In this document: positions 44,901 to 54,182 of the stretch, one piece after another
Numbering within the stretch: position 1 is the first letter of the stretch
How the letters are laid out: every line of letters begins with the position of its first letter
From: an uncultured Oligoflexia bacterium
GTDB taxonomy: Bacteria > Bdellovibrionota > Bacteriovoracia > Bacteriovoracales > Bacteriovoracaceae
Direction: 5' to 3'
Assembly: GCA_913058265.1 (NCBI GenBank)
Contig: CAJXPQ010000001.1
Coordinates: forward strand, 310,001-374,000
DNA: 64,000 bases
The notes under the pieces: model-generated
Databases searched by the model: none
What the model saw: the letters and a program-made list of their open reading frames with translations, nothing else
What the model was told of the DNA's origin: nothing
Program-made: the position numbers and the translations under genes

Positions 44901-46820
44901 TTATATCGCATAATTGTTAGGAACAGTACTGGGAGTTAAGTTTGAAGGTCCAGGTGGTGGATTAGGCGTTGAAGGCAGAGGTTCAGAGCATGTTTTACTT
45001 GCTCCCCCATTTGAGCCAACACACTCCCATTTATACTCTGTTGTCGTATCTGCGATATCACGAAAGCTTCCAGCTAAACACTTATTTACTGAAGAGTCAC
45101 AGGATCCATCAATTTTAGGTGACGAGCTTGACCCACACCACGCGCTGAGTTCATGGCAATAAAACTTACTCGAATAAAGTCCATTTGGAGAAGCTTTATT
45201 ATCACACCATGAACAATTTGAAGTAATTCCTCTAACGGTTCCATCGCACACTTTACTAGGTTGCATTCGACCTGGGGTTGTCTGAGACCCAGTTGAGTAA
45301 GAACACACTCCAGGGTAGGAAGTACCACCGCATGTTGGCGAGATAAATTTATTAGTCTCAATTGCTCTCCAACTATATAAGGCTGATTTTTGGGCACACG
45401 TTGGGTAAGTAGTTAAGCATAATGCTTCTGTCGCGAAACTATCTAAGCAAACTGTTTCTTTTGTAAGTGAACAGCTTTCATGTCCACCTCCGCCAGACCC
45501 CTTACAGTTCCACATAAAATTTGAATCTGTATCTGCGACATTCTCTAAATTTCCTGATGCACATGTATTCTCAGTAATTGTAGGAGTCACACACTTCCCC
45601 TGAACTGGTGCCGACTTAGAAACAGAGCAACTTACATCATTACCAGCTGGACTCCCATTACAAACCCATAAGTAATTCTCAGTTGAGTCGCCTGTATCAT
45701 TAAGAGCACCTGCAATACAATCATTGTTAACAATACCACAAAGGGGAATGACATTCGCTAAAGGCTTTTTTTCACTGCAAGACATATCAGCACCACCATT
45801 TACACCAAGACAATTCCATCGATAATGAGTGATTGTTCCTGCAATTGAAGAGTCACTAATTCCCGATAAGCAGTCACTTGCTTTTTCTGGCCGGGAGCAC
45901 TCACCATCTATGACTTTGGATCCAATTGATTTTTTACAAGCTATATTAGATCCAGAACCAGATCCATTACAATTCCATTTAAACTGCCCCGAAGAATCAG
46001 GTAAATCTTGTAAGTCCCCCGTTAAACAAGAATTTGCATCTACTCCACACTTACCAGAGTAGTTTTCATCACTGGTCTTTGTTGGTTTAAGCCCACAATC
46101 TAATTCTCCGTGACTATTATAACCAAGAAAAAATAAGGGCTTCCCTCCAGAGAATCCACAAATTTTTCCAGAGTCCAAAACCTTACACTTTTTATTAACA
46201 TCATCCCAGCCGATCCAAGGATTCTCTTTGCAGAATCTCTCCTTAGCCTCTTTTAGAATATTGATATAAGTACATGTCCCAGCAGGGTCAACATCAAAGC
46301 ACATTTTCTTCAATAGACCCTCGGCCCTATTAGCTACGCCTTTAAGACAACTTACTATGTTGCCTGATTCGACCTTAGGATAAAAATAAAGAGTCTTTAT
46401 CATTCCCTTAGTTAAGTTAGCTTGCTTAACAAGTTCAAAATGAACTTTAAACTCTGCCCGACCAGTTAAAACATCATACTTTCCCACCCACATTTTCAAA
46501 ACCTTATAAGCGCCATTTCCAAATGTTTCATTCTTTGAAAATAGATTTACAGTTCCGCTCGATCCAACAAGGTGGTGAATTTCTTCATCAAGGTTTACAG
46601 GTGTGCCATTAAAGTTTTGAGAACATGATAATGGCTCTACTAGTAGAGAGTTTATAGAAATTAAAGCACTTAATAAGTCCCCTGCTCCCTTACTTGATGT
46701 AGTAGAAACCTGCTGCAGTTTTCCTATATTTAGCACGCCAATGACAACGACGCCCAATAATCCCATTGTGACCATAACTTCAACTAAGGAGAATCCTGAT
46801 TTTTTCCAACCTATCTGCAT
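44901..46820 (-). CDS. Prepilin-like protein C', with 5 Cys-rich repeats
   Basis: 639 aa, paralogue of the 461-aa C protein. Prepilin site SG|FSLVE with Glu5. The pilin-like part aligns with C (LKKMCFDV, CKGV, LDSGKICGF). It has five repeats of the same ~48-residue Cys/Trp module (for example YSGKCGVDANSCLTG and YKWECVGSNGGASKTCS), a separate Cys-rich insert (residues ~455-560) and a Pro/Ser-rich tail (PLPSTPNPPPGPSNLTPS). The difference from C is mostly extra repeats plus this insert. Start overlaps B' by 10 bases. Confidence 0.8.
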   Translation of the reverse strand: MQIGWKKSGFSLVEVMVTMGLLGVVVIGVLNIGKLQQVSTTSSKGAGDLLSALISINSLLVEPLSCSQNFNGTPVNLDEEIHHLVGSSGTVNLFSKNETFGNGAYKVLKMWVGKYDVLTGRAEFKVHFELVKQANLTKGMIKTLYFYPKVESGNIVSCLKGVANRAEGLLKKMCFDVDPAGTCTYINILKEAKERFCKENPWIGWDDVNKKCKVLDSGKICGFSGGKPLFFLGYNSHGELDCGLKPTKTSDENYSGKCGVDANSCLTGDLQDLPDSSGQFKWNCNGSGSGSNIACKKSIGSKVIDGECSRPEKASDCLSGISDSSIAGTITHYRWNCLGVNGGADMSCSEKKPLANVIPLCGIVNNDCIAGALNDTGDSTENYLWVCNGSPAGNDVSCSVSKSAPVQGKCVTPTITENTCASGNLENVADTDSNFMWNCKGSGGGGHESCSLTKETVCLDSFATEALCLTTYPTCAQKSALYSWRAIETNKFISPTCGGTSYPGVCSYSTGSQTTPGRMQPSKVCDGTVRGITSNCSWCDNKASPNGLYSSKFYCHELSAWCGSSSSPKIDGSCDSSVNKCLAGSFRDIADTTTEYKWECVGSNGGASKTCSEPLPSTPNPPPGPSNLTPSTVPNNYAI

Positions 46821-47608
46821 AGTAACCGTCCATTAGCATCAAAGCCATATGCTAATTCAGAAGCATCTGGACAACCTTCTCCAACGTGAGCGTTATCAAT
46901 ATGACAGTACTCTCCATTGAAGTGACCGCCTTCACCAGTGATATCATCACAAATGGAGCTTTTAATTTTCTTCTCGACCTCAAGTACAGCCTGAGTACAG
47001 TCAATACCATCAATGTTTATACCAAGAACCTCTTCGCATATTTTTTTCGTTATTGTATCGTATAAAATACTTGTTTCCAGACTACAATCTTGAATGACAC
47101 CGTTATCCATAGTAACGCCAAGGAGAACGACTCGCTTAAAAACACGAGAATCTGCACTGAAAGCATTTGTTTTATCTCTAGCGGTCATTACTATCTCTAC
47201 TGGCATCATTCCAACTTTCTGATCGACATCTGTACTCTCTAGATTCAGAAGTCTTATATGATCAATTCTAATTTTTCCAATTTCTAAACCAGCAGTAAAA
47301 AGAACACGTCCATATTTTTGTTTTATGGATCTTGTAGCGGGATCATACTCTTGGGTAACTCCTTTAATCTCAATATCCTCTCCTGCAGCCTTACCAACAA
47401 GCTGTTTGCAACCAGCATTACTAATAAGGAAACTTTTAATTTTTGTATGTACTGATAAGACTTCTGAAGATTTTTCGAAGTCCTTATTTGAAACATTTAA
47501 TCCCTGCATAAGCCTCATACTTCCCAAAGCAATAAGACCGACCAAACCGACCGCCACAACGATCTCCATCAAACTCATACCTCTTTCATTTGAAGTCATC
47601 ATGGACAT
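46811..47608 (-). CDS. Prepilin-like protein B'
   Basis: 265 aa, full-length paralogue of B. Prepilin site RG|MSLME, Glu5 present. Shared with B: EKSSEVLS, GCKQL, MPVEIVMTARD (LPVELEIIARD in B) and the C-terminal ICDDITGEGG region. Overlaps A' and C' by 10 bases each. Confidence 0.82.
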   Translation of the reverse strand: MSMMTSNERGMSLMEIVVAVGLVGLIALGSMRLMQGLNVSNKDFEKSSEVLSVHTKIKSFLISNAGCKQLVGKAAGEDIEIKGVTQEYDPATRSIKQKYGRVLFTAGLEIGKIRIDHIRLLNLESTDVDQKVGMMPVEIVMTARDKTNAFSADSRVFKRVVLLGVTMDNGVIQDCSLETSILYDTITKKICEEVLGINIDGIDCTQAVLEVEKKIKSSICDDITGEGGHFNGEYCHIDNAHVGEGCPDASELAYGFDANGRLLCR

Positions 47609-49146
47609 GACTCCGAGGAGCTAGGTTGAGCTCCAGCGCAACCTGCATAAAATCCACAAGAAACTCTTCTCGTCTTTTTACCATCATTACAAGAGCCCCA
47701 TGGTCCTGCCGTCCATGAAAACTTACAAGAATTATTACCACTCCAAACAACTCGCCCACTTTTGTAAACACAAGAAGCCCGACATCTTCCAGAAACAACT
47801 TTTGGATGAGAACAAACAGAGCTTGTTCTTCCTCCAAGTTTTCCTTGCGGCCACCAACATCCTGTTCCATAAGGGCCACCATAACAAGTACAGTCGAGAG
47901 TTCCTTTAACTACTCTTGTAGCACCATCACAAGTTCTGGTCTGGACCATCGATCGCCCAGCACATACTGTGTTTGTAGCAGGTCCCCAGATAATAGGAGC
48001 TGTGCCTCGAGCTGTTCGCTTGGACTGATCACATGTTTTTGTTTGCTGAAAAGAAACTCCTAAACACTGTGAGGATTGGGCGGGCACCCAATTTATAGGC
48101 ATGATTCCGGTATTAAGTCTTGTGTCTCCACATTTTACACCTCTTCTTTCATTACTTTGAGTATAGTTTGTACCAGCACAAACATTACTAGGTCTAGGGG
48201 CCCAACTACAACAAGAATCATTAGTTAGAGTTCCTACAGGACAATCATTAAAGCATTTATCGTCTCCTAGAGACTCTCCAAAACATACGTTTGTAGTTGA
48301 TGGACAAGGCTGAGGAACACATTCACAGTTTACCTTTCCATTAGTACCAAAGCTATCTACAAACCAGTTTCCATGATTAGCACCATCCTTGCCTAAATTA
48401 GAGTTACACGATTTATTTTTATAAGGATGTTCGCATGTAACAGTCCCATCTGAACTACACATTTGCGAGGTTGTATTATCAATAATTTTTGTAGCGACTC
48501 CAGAGCATATTCCAGTGGTTGTATCAAAATACCCACCGAGCCCAATACAAACATCAATAAGAGCATCACGGGATTTGTCGCCCTCATCGCTTAAACAAAG
48601 CTCAATGACATTATCTCTAGTCACTAGCAAAATAGGAATCATCTCTTTTTTTGTATAAGAAAAAAGCGTCCTCTGCTTAGAGTTGGCCAGCTCGAAAGGC
48701 TTTATCGATACTTCGAGTATAGCTTGAGTAAAGCTCACTCCTGCAGATTCTTGATAATTAGTAAGTCTTATATCATGAATCTCATTTAATCCATTATATT
48801 GGTAAGTTGATCTATTATACTGAAGGTCGGTTTGTGAGGTCGAACTTGTCAAAACTTTATATATTGTCTGACCGCTAGGATTGAGAATACCTTTATCTAG
48901 AGTCGCATCGGAAGATAAAGAGCTTAATTGACCAAGTGTACTGGTACAGACCGTCGGATCACTTAGAGCGGTCTGAATATCTTTGACCAAAGATTGGACT
49001 TCTTGTTTTTGTAATACAGTGCGATTTTCTAGGCTTTGATTTTGAGTCACTTTTACCAAACCACCAGCAGCTGCAACTACGAGGGATCCCATCAATAGCA
49101 TTTGAAGAATGGAAGCTCCACGTGAGCTTTTAAGAAGGTTTTTCAT
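47599..49146 (-). CDS. Large prepilin-like protein A' without Hint domain
   Basis: 515 aa. Prepilin-like signal RG|ASILQ (Gln5). The pilin-like part and Cys-rich repeats align with A (CPSTTNVCFG, CTCYGG.YG.GC, and the TSP1-like WTAGPWGSCNDGKKTRRVSC), but the protein ends ...SSESCP, where A goes on to a second Cys-rich segment and the Hint domain. It is the first gene of its cassette, 43 bases after the hppD stop. Probably the tip or large minor pilin of one of the two pili or pseudopili. Confidence 0.82.
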   Translation of the reverse strand: MKNLLKSSRGASILQMLLMGSLVVAAAGGLVKVTQNQSLENRTVLQKQEVQSLVKDIQTALSDPTVCTSTLGQLSSLSSDATLDKGILNPSGQTIYKVLTSSTSQTDLQYNRSTYQYNGLNEIHDIRLTNYQESAGVSFTQAILEVSIKPFELANSKQRTLFSYTKKEMIPILLVTRDNVIELCLSDEGDKSRDALIDVCIGLGGYFDTTTGICSGVATKIIDNTTSQMCSSDGTVTCEHPYKNKSCNSNLGKDGANHGNWFVDSFGTNGKVNCECVPQPCPSTTNVCFGESLGDDKCFNDCPVGTLTNDSCCSWAPRPSNVCAGTNYTQSNERRGVKCGDTRLNTGIMPINWVPAQSSQCLGVSFQQTKTCDQSKRTARGTAPIIWGPATNTVCAGRSMVQTRTCDGATRVVKGTLDCTCYGGPYGTGCWWPQGKLGGRTSSVCSHPKVVSGRCRASCVYKSGRVVWSGNNSCKFSWTAGPWGSCNDGKKTRRVSCGFYAGCAGAQPSSSESCP

Positions 49147-49189
49147 ACTAAAATACTAGTAATACTTTCGGTCTTTGCAAAGAAAATAT

Positions 49190-50236
49190 TTACTTCAGAT
49201 AGCCTCGTTTCTCTTGATCTCGCTCAATTGATCTAAAAAGTGCCCCAAAGTTGCCCTCACCAAAGGCATGATGGTTCTTTCTTTGAATAATTTCAAAAAA
49301 GATCGGCCCAATCACGTTCTTAGTAAAGATCTGTAGCAGGTAGCCCTCGTCATCACCATCAATGAGTATCTGAAGTTCTTGCAGTCTCTTATGATCCTCA
49401 GAAACGTTGGGAACTCTATCGAAAACTTCTTGGTAGTACTCATTATCAATATCAAGAGTATCAACTTGAGTGGAACTTAATGAGCTTATTGATTTAATCA
49501 TATCACTAGTATGGAAAGCAATATGCTGTACACCCGCACCTTTATATTCATCAAGGTACTCGTTGATCTGAGATTTTGCTTCTTTGGCCTCATTAATAGG
49601 GATACAGAAGCTTCCATCTGGTGATCTTAAAGCAAAAGAAGTTAGACCTGTTTTAACTCCGCGGATATCAAAATATTTAATTTCTGTGAAACCAAAAATA
49701 TCTTTATAAAAATTAGACCATTTCTCCATAGTTCCATGTTCTACATTATTCGTAAGGTGATCGATAAATTCAAATCCTAATGATTTTGTTTCATCTGGAT
49801 TATCAACTTTTTCGAATCCCATTTGCTCATATAGATTTGCTTCAGAAAATTTATCAATGAAATAGATATTAGAATCACCGATACCTTTAATGGTTGGAAT
49901 ATCCTTATCACCAAGTTTAAAATCAATTTTTGTTGAAGCTATTGCGCCTCGTTCAACTCCTGAACTTAAAGCAAAGTCTGCATCATCAACTCTCCATCCC
50001 ATAGAACTTACACAGGGACCATGATTTTGATAAAAGTCAGTACCAAATGATGCTGGCTCATAGTTAAGTAAAAAATTAATATCATTTTGTCTGTAGAGAT
50101 CAATTTTTTTTGTTTTATGTCTCATGATTCGTGAAAAACCAAATGCAATAAAGAGTTCTCGCATTGCCTTAGGGTCTTCAGCACTAAACTCTGTAAATTC
50201 GATTCCACGTAAATTTAAATGATTCTCAGTAGTCAT
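49190..50236 (-). CDS. hppD: 4-hydroxyphenylpyruvate dioxygenase
   Basis: 348 aa Fe(II) enzyme converting 4-hydroxyphenylpyruvate to homogentisate in tyrosine breakdown. The three iron ligands are visible: the His in FIDHLTNNVEHG, the His in GVQHIAFHTSDM and the Glu in FFEIIQRKNHHAFG, with a matching C-terminal helix (GNFGALFRSIERDQEKRG). Length is normal. It lies 9 bases after mltA, so the two may be cotranscribed. No homogentisate dioxygenase gene is in the window. Confidence 0.93.
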   Translation of the reverse strand: MTTENHLNLRGIEFTEFSAEDPKAMRELFIAFGFSRIMRHKTKKIDLYRQNDINFLLNYEPASFGTDFYQNHGPCVSSMGWRVDDADFALSSGVERGAIASTKIDFKLGDKDIPTIKGIGDSNIYFIDKFSEANLYEQMGFEKVDNPDETKSLGFEFIDHLTNNVEHGTMEKWSNFYKDIFGFTEIKYFDIRGVKTGLTSFALRSPDGSFCIPINEAKEAKSQINEYLDEYKGAGVQHIAFHTSDMIKSISSLSSTQVDTLDIDNEYYQEVFDRVPNVSEDHKRLQELQILIDGDDEGYLLQIFTKNVIGPIFFEIIQRKNHHAFGEGNFGALFRSIERDQEKRGYLK

Positions 50237-50245
50237 ATAATATCC

Positions 50246-51418
50246 TTATTTTAAAATTAAATAATATTGTTCGCCTAGTCCGTATACAAAGTTGGCCGCA
50301 AGCTCTGCCTTGTCACCATAACCAAAGTACAAGTCTACTCTAGCATTTCCTTTGATAGCACCACCAGTATCTTGATTAATAAAGAAACGTGAAAATTCTT
50401 CCTTTCTCATTTCTCCGTTATCAAATATTGGCTTTTTCGTTTTGATAAAATTGATCATTCCATATTCTTTAACTCTTCTATAATCTGTAGCAAGAGATCT
50501 TTGTTCAGTCAGTGGAATATTATGCACACCAAGAGGTTCACTTTCAGTGATTTGGAAAAAAATAAAGCTTTCACAAGAATTAAGAATTTCTCTTTGGTGC
50601 TCTGGATGATTGATAAAGTATTTACGTTGCTTTGAAATCGTGGCGGCACCTTTAGTGAGCATACCTTCAGCTAACATATACTCATAAAGCATAGAGAAGC
50701 TTTTTTTATTGGAAGACTTATAACTTAAATACTTATGAGTTTTCTTTCCTTGATCATCTTCTAAGATGACACGCCCGCCACCTTCAACATGAAGAAGCCA
50801 GATATCATAAAGAGACTCTTTAACATAAAGAAGCTCAAGGCCTTTATTTTTTAGTTTACCACCATAGTTGATTTCGTCAGAAGTTGCTCTTGCAAGCTTC
50901 TCATCGGTCGGCATGGCATAGATTGGATTTTTATACACATCAGTCTGAACCATGGATCCATGAAGATCAGGAGAATAATAAGCAGTGAACATGGTTTTTT
51001 TATCAGCAGCTCCACGCTCCCATTCCTCAGGGATTGGTCTATAGACTTCAAATTTTCTCTGCATCTGCTCTTTAAAGTCATTATAACAAGTACTGCTTTT
51101 ACTTACTTGAAAACAATTTAATGCTGCAACAACAAGAGTTCTAAATTCCTTGAGAGATTTATAAAGATGCTCTCGCTTTAACTTACGCTCACCAATTTGA
51201 ATTGGAACCTTTAAGTCTTTCTTTTTGAAGTAAACCTCTTGTCTACTAATTGCTTTTAGCATGTGCTCAAAATGAAGGTCATCCTTAAACTCTAATTGAA
51301 TATCTAGTTTTTCCATGGGAGGAAGTCTGTCTGACTCAGCAAGAAGTGAGAGAGAAGCGAATAGCAAAATGAAGTATAAGGCGCTGCGCGCAATTTCATG
51401 GATTTTCATACCATACAT
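50246..51418 (-). CDS. mltA: Membrane-bound lytic murein transglycosylase A
   Basis: 390 aa peptidoglycan-cleaving lytic transglycosylase. A short N-terminal signal (LYFILLFASLSLLA) is followed by the MltA core (YYSPDLHGS, HNIPLTEQRSLATDYR) and the C-terminal 3D domain FFINQDTGGAIKGNARVDL with its conserved Asp residues. There is no lipobox Cys, so membrane attachment by lipidation is not expected here. ATG 51418 and the in-frame ATG at 51409 are both possible starts, and neither has a good ribosome binding site. Confidence 0.9.
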   Translation of the reverse strand: MYGMKIHEIARSALYFILLFASLSLLAESDRLPPMEKLDIQLEFKDDLHFEHMLKAISRQEVYFKKKDLKVPIQIGERKLKREHLYKSLKEFRTLVVAALNCFQVSKSSTCYNDFKEQMQRKFEVYRPIPEEWERGAADKKTMFTAYYSPDLHGSMVQTDVYKNPIYAMPTDEKLARATSDEINYGGKLKNKGLELLYVKESLYDIWLLHVEGGGRVILEDDQGKKTHKYLSYKSSNKKSFSMLYEYMLAEGMLTKGAATISKQRKYFINHPEHQREILNSCESFIFFQITESEPLGVHNIPLTEQRSLATDYRRVKEYGMINFIKTKKPIFDNGEMRKEEFSRFFINQDTGGAIKGNARVDLYFGYGDKAELAANFVYGLGEQYYLILK

Positions 51419-51468
51419 TAGTGAATGCTAAAATTAATGTCAAGGAAGCTCGTAAGCTTTTACATAGT

Positions 51469-51996
51469 CTAAGGCTTTGATATTAATGATTTTCCCATGA
51501 ACAAGAGCTCACTACCTTGATAAAGAACATTTCTGGTGTCTTCGTATCCACAAGATTTATAAAACTTCACATTACTGGCATCCAAGGATGTAAAAATATG
51601 CACACCTGGGCTTAGGCCCCTAGCAAACTTATTTTCAAGCTCTAAGAGAAGAGCTCTTCCCTGACCTTTGCCTTGCTCCGAAGGAAGGATATTTATATGT
51701 AAGTGCGAGGGATACTTTATTATAGAGTCTTTAATATTATCATAATAAGGAAAGACTTCTGAGTAATCAAACCGCCTTAAAGTATCTAGAGTTCCAATAA
51801 TATAACCACAAACAACCTCTTGCTTGAAAAGAAGAAAACAAAACTCCGGATGATTTTCTAAGTAATGATCAAGATACTTTTGTTTGAAGAGTCTTTTCTT
51901 ACTGCTGGATGAAAATATTTTTTGAGTCGAACACTCAAAGAAAATCTCGGCCAGTATATCATCATAGTTTTGAGAGTAAGCTTTAATACTATACAT
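51469..51996 (-). CDS. GNAT-family N-acetyltransferase
   Basis: 175 aa. The acetyl-CoA binding motif A is LHINILPSEQGKGQGRALL (Q/RxxGxG/A pattern), followed by the C-terminal FTSLDASNVKFYKSCGY segment typical of GNAT. The substrate is unknown. It lies 6 bases after the CCA/PAP-like gene and in the same direction. Confidence 0.85.
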   Translation of the reverse strand: MYSIKAYSQNYDDILAEIFFECSTQKIFSSSSKKRLFKQKYLDHYLENHPEFCFLLFKQEVVCGYIIGTLDTLRRFDYSEVFPYYDNIKDSIIKYPSHLHINILPSEQGKGQGRALLLELENKFARGLSPGVHIFTSLDASNVKFYKSCGYEDTRNVLYQGSELLFMGKSLISKP

Positions 51997-52002
51997 AAAA
52001 AA

Positions 52003-53136
52003 CTAATCTCTTAAAAAGTTAAGACGTGCATAGAGCTGATAAAACTTTCTGTCAGTATTTTCGATTTCAGAAAGGTCGACAAGATGTTCTTTCATCAAAT
52101 TTAAATCATTCGGAGTCAAATCGATATAATCATTTGCATTTAAGAAATCCACATAACGACTATTAATACGCTGTAATGTTCTATAGATATCTAATAAATG
52201 ATTTTGTTCCGCAAGAAGTATAAATTCATTAAATGACTTATATTTCAGTTTTTTAAATAGCACAGGTAGATCAAAATCAATTAATTTGAATGAATAATCT
52301 AGGCATTCAGCAAGGTCTTCTCGGAGCTCATAGTCTAAGTGAATAAGACTTGTGAGATGATCTTTCAAGGAGGTTTCAACTTTATCAATTGCTGCAAGCT
52401 CAGTTATTAGACTTGAATAAGACCCTTCTTGGAGCAATTCAATAAGCTTCAGTAGAAAGCTTATTGGACGGTTTGACTTCATCGCTTCATACCTTAAGTA
52501 GTGAGCAGTAAAATTATCAAGCTCAAGTTCACTAAAGTCTTCCAGGATCTGCTTATCAATAGTAAAATTATAAAGCATAGAGAATCTAATCGCCCTAAGA
52601 TATCGAACTGGATCTTTAGTAAAATCTTCAGAACATGGACGAAGAATTCTATTCTCAAGGTCCTTCTTACCATTTAGCGGATCCACACAACCCCAACTTT
52701 CATCCTTTAGAACAAAACTTATAGCGTTTATGGTAAAGTCTCTGCGAATACCCCCTAAGGTGAAATCAAGATCTGACATATAAGCTACATCGAAATTAGA
52801 ATGAGAAAACTCATCTTTATAAAACTCTTCTCTTGGCATTGTTATTTCAACAGTACAGTTTGGTAGTTTAATTTTTAAAATAGAATAAGGTAGCTCTTCT
52901 ACTTCATAAATCTTACTTAAGCTTTTTTGTAGTAGATCAAAAATGTTCAGAAGTTTATCTTGAGTTAAATTTTCTTTGGGACGAATTTCAATATCATAAT
53001 CGTGCTTATTCACTTGATTCAAAAGAAAGTCTCGAGAGGTGCCTCCTATGATTGAAGGTACAAGTTCATAGCTTGAGAGCTCAAGACAAAACTCTTCAAC
53101 TTCACTTAAAATATAGTCTTTAAAATCTTCATACAT
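52003..53136 (-). CDS. tRNA nucleotidyltransferase / poly(A) polymerase family protein
   Basis: 377 aa, class II nucleotidyltransferase fold. SIIGGTSRDFLLNQVNKHDYDIEI contains the GG...RD...HDYDIE catalytic motif (residues ~29-52), followed by RRDFTINAI (residues ~130-138) and a CCA/PAP head-neck region (RYLRAIRFSMLYNFTI). No C-terminal HD domain is obvious. CCA-adding versus poly(A) polymerase activity cannot be decided from sequence. It overlaps the LysR gene by 8 bases. Confidence 0.85.
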   Translation of the reverse strand: MYEDFKDYILSEVEEFCLELSSYELVPSIIGGTSRDFLLNQVNKHDYDIEIRPKENLTQDKLLNIFDLLQKSLSKIYEVEELPYSILKIKLPNCTVEITMPREEFYKDEFSHSNFDVAYMSDLDFTLGGIRRDFTINAISFVLKDESWGCVDPLNGKKDLENRILRPCSEDFTKDPVRYLRAIRFSMLYNFTIDKQILEDFSELELDNFTAHYLRYEAMKSNRPISFLLKLIELLQEGSYSSLITELAAIDKVETSLKDHLTSLIHLDYELREDLAECLDYSFKLIDFDLPVLFKKLKYKSFNEFILLAEQNHLLDIYRTLQRINSRYVDFLNANDYIDLTPNDLNLMKEHLVDLSEIENTDRKFYQLYARLNFLRD

Positions 53137-54034
53137 CTAATTTGTTAACTTCTTGATGTAAAAAATTATATAAAGTTTGCATTTTCAAGCTCTCTTTAAC
53201 TTCCGTATGACAAATAAAGTCAAACTCCGAACTTGTAAACTCAAATTCTTTCCCAAATGTTTTAACTTTATCCTTAAAAAAAGATCTATTGAGAACGTGA
53301 GTTGGAATCACGGCAATTCCCAAACCAGCATTAACAGCTTGTAGTATTTGTCCAAAAGCATTGATCACAAGCCTTGGCTTAATATTTCTAGGTAAAGCGC
53401 CATAGCGGTGTTTACAGAATTGATAAAAGAGCGGGTCTCTATCCTCAAAGAAGATCATTGGAAACTCAATGAGTTCCTTTAAAGTTGTATCTTTATTAAT
53501 ATTAAAATCAGGGTTGTTTGCAGGTATAACAAGAGTCGAAGTCTCAGAGTGGAGCAAGACTGCTTCAGTGTGAGGAGGAGTCATACTACGCGGGAGGATT
53601 AAACAATCAAGATCTCTCGCTTCAAAAGCAGAGATTAAACGATCAGGATAATCCATTCCAACCTTAACTTCCAGTTCTGGAAAGTGAGAACTGAACTCCA
53701 CCATCCTATGGGCAACCCAAGACTTTCCAATTCCAAATAGTGTACCTAGGCTTACGCCACCTATAATACGATTATTTTCTTGTTGTATTTCAGTTATAGC
53801 GTCATCAAACCTCTTAAAGTAGCTTTTCCCAAGCTTCGCAAGTTTTTTGCCACCAGGAGTCAGAACAAGTTTCTTTCCCTGTCTTGTTACAATATCAAAG
53901 CCTACCTTTGCTTCCATATTTTTTAAGTGCTGAGAAACGGCAGATTGGGTAATGCCAATATGTTCAGCCGCCTGAGAGAGACTATCGGCCTGGGTTAAAG
54001 CAATAAGAATGTGAACTTGACTATTTTCAATCAT
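53129..54034 (-). CDS. LysR-family transcriptional regulator
   Basis: 301 aa. The N-terminal HTH is ALTQADSLSQAAEHIGITQS (residues ~12-31), then a long effector-binding domain of the periplasmic binding protein type. It overlaps the following nucleotidyltransferase gene by 8 bases and could be in one operon with it and the GNAT gene. The gene upstream on the same strand (fusA) is separated by a terminator. Target and inducer unknown. Confidence 0.9.
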   Translation of the reverse strand: MIENSQVHILIALTQADSLSQAAEHIGITQSAVSQHLKNMEAKVGFDIVTRQGKKLVLTPGGKKLAKLGKSYFKRFDDAITEIQQENNRIIGGVSLGTLFGIGKSWVAHRMVEFSSHFPELEVKVGMDYPDRLISAFEARDLDCLILPRSMTPPHTEAVLLHSETSTLVIPANNPDFNINKDTTLKELIEFPMIFFEDRDPLFYQFCKHRYGALPRNIKPRLVINAFGQILQAVNAGLGIAVIPTHVLNRSFFKDKVKTFGKEFEFTSSEFDFICHTEVKESLKMQTLYNFLHQEVNKLDV

Positions 54035-54126
54035 GATTTACTCCATATATATATTTATTTTATATATGACACTGTAAATCAAATGTCTATTTAATATTAG
54101 TAAAACTTATAGTATGCTTTAAGAGA

Positions 54127-54153
54127 TAAAAAAAGGCCCTCATAAAGAGGGCC
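54127..54153 (-). terminator. Rho-independent terminator after fusA
   Basis: A perfect 7-bp GC-rich stem, GGCCCTC/GAGGGCC (54135-54141 and 54147-54153), with a 5-base loop, followed on the minus strand by TTTTTTTATC. It ends the fusA transcript 30 bases after the stop codon. Confidence 0.9.
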
Positions 54154-54182
54154 AATTCTATAAAAATGAAATAAGTTTAATT

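Larger units (their letters stand above)
40490..49146 (-). repeat. Tandem duplication of a three-gene prepilin cassette
   Basis: Two cassettes in the same order and strand: A' (49146-47599), B' (47608-46811), C' (46820-44901), then A (44840-42675), B (42669-41866), C (41875-40490). Each member is clearly homologous to its counterpart (for example B and B' share EKSSEVLS, GCKQL and the C-terminal DITGE...C). The B/C overlap is exactly 10 bases in both copies, which points to duplication of a ready-made operon. The copies have diverged by a Hint domain in A and by the number of repeats in C. Confidence 0.9.
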
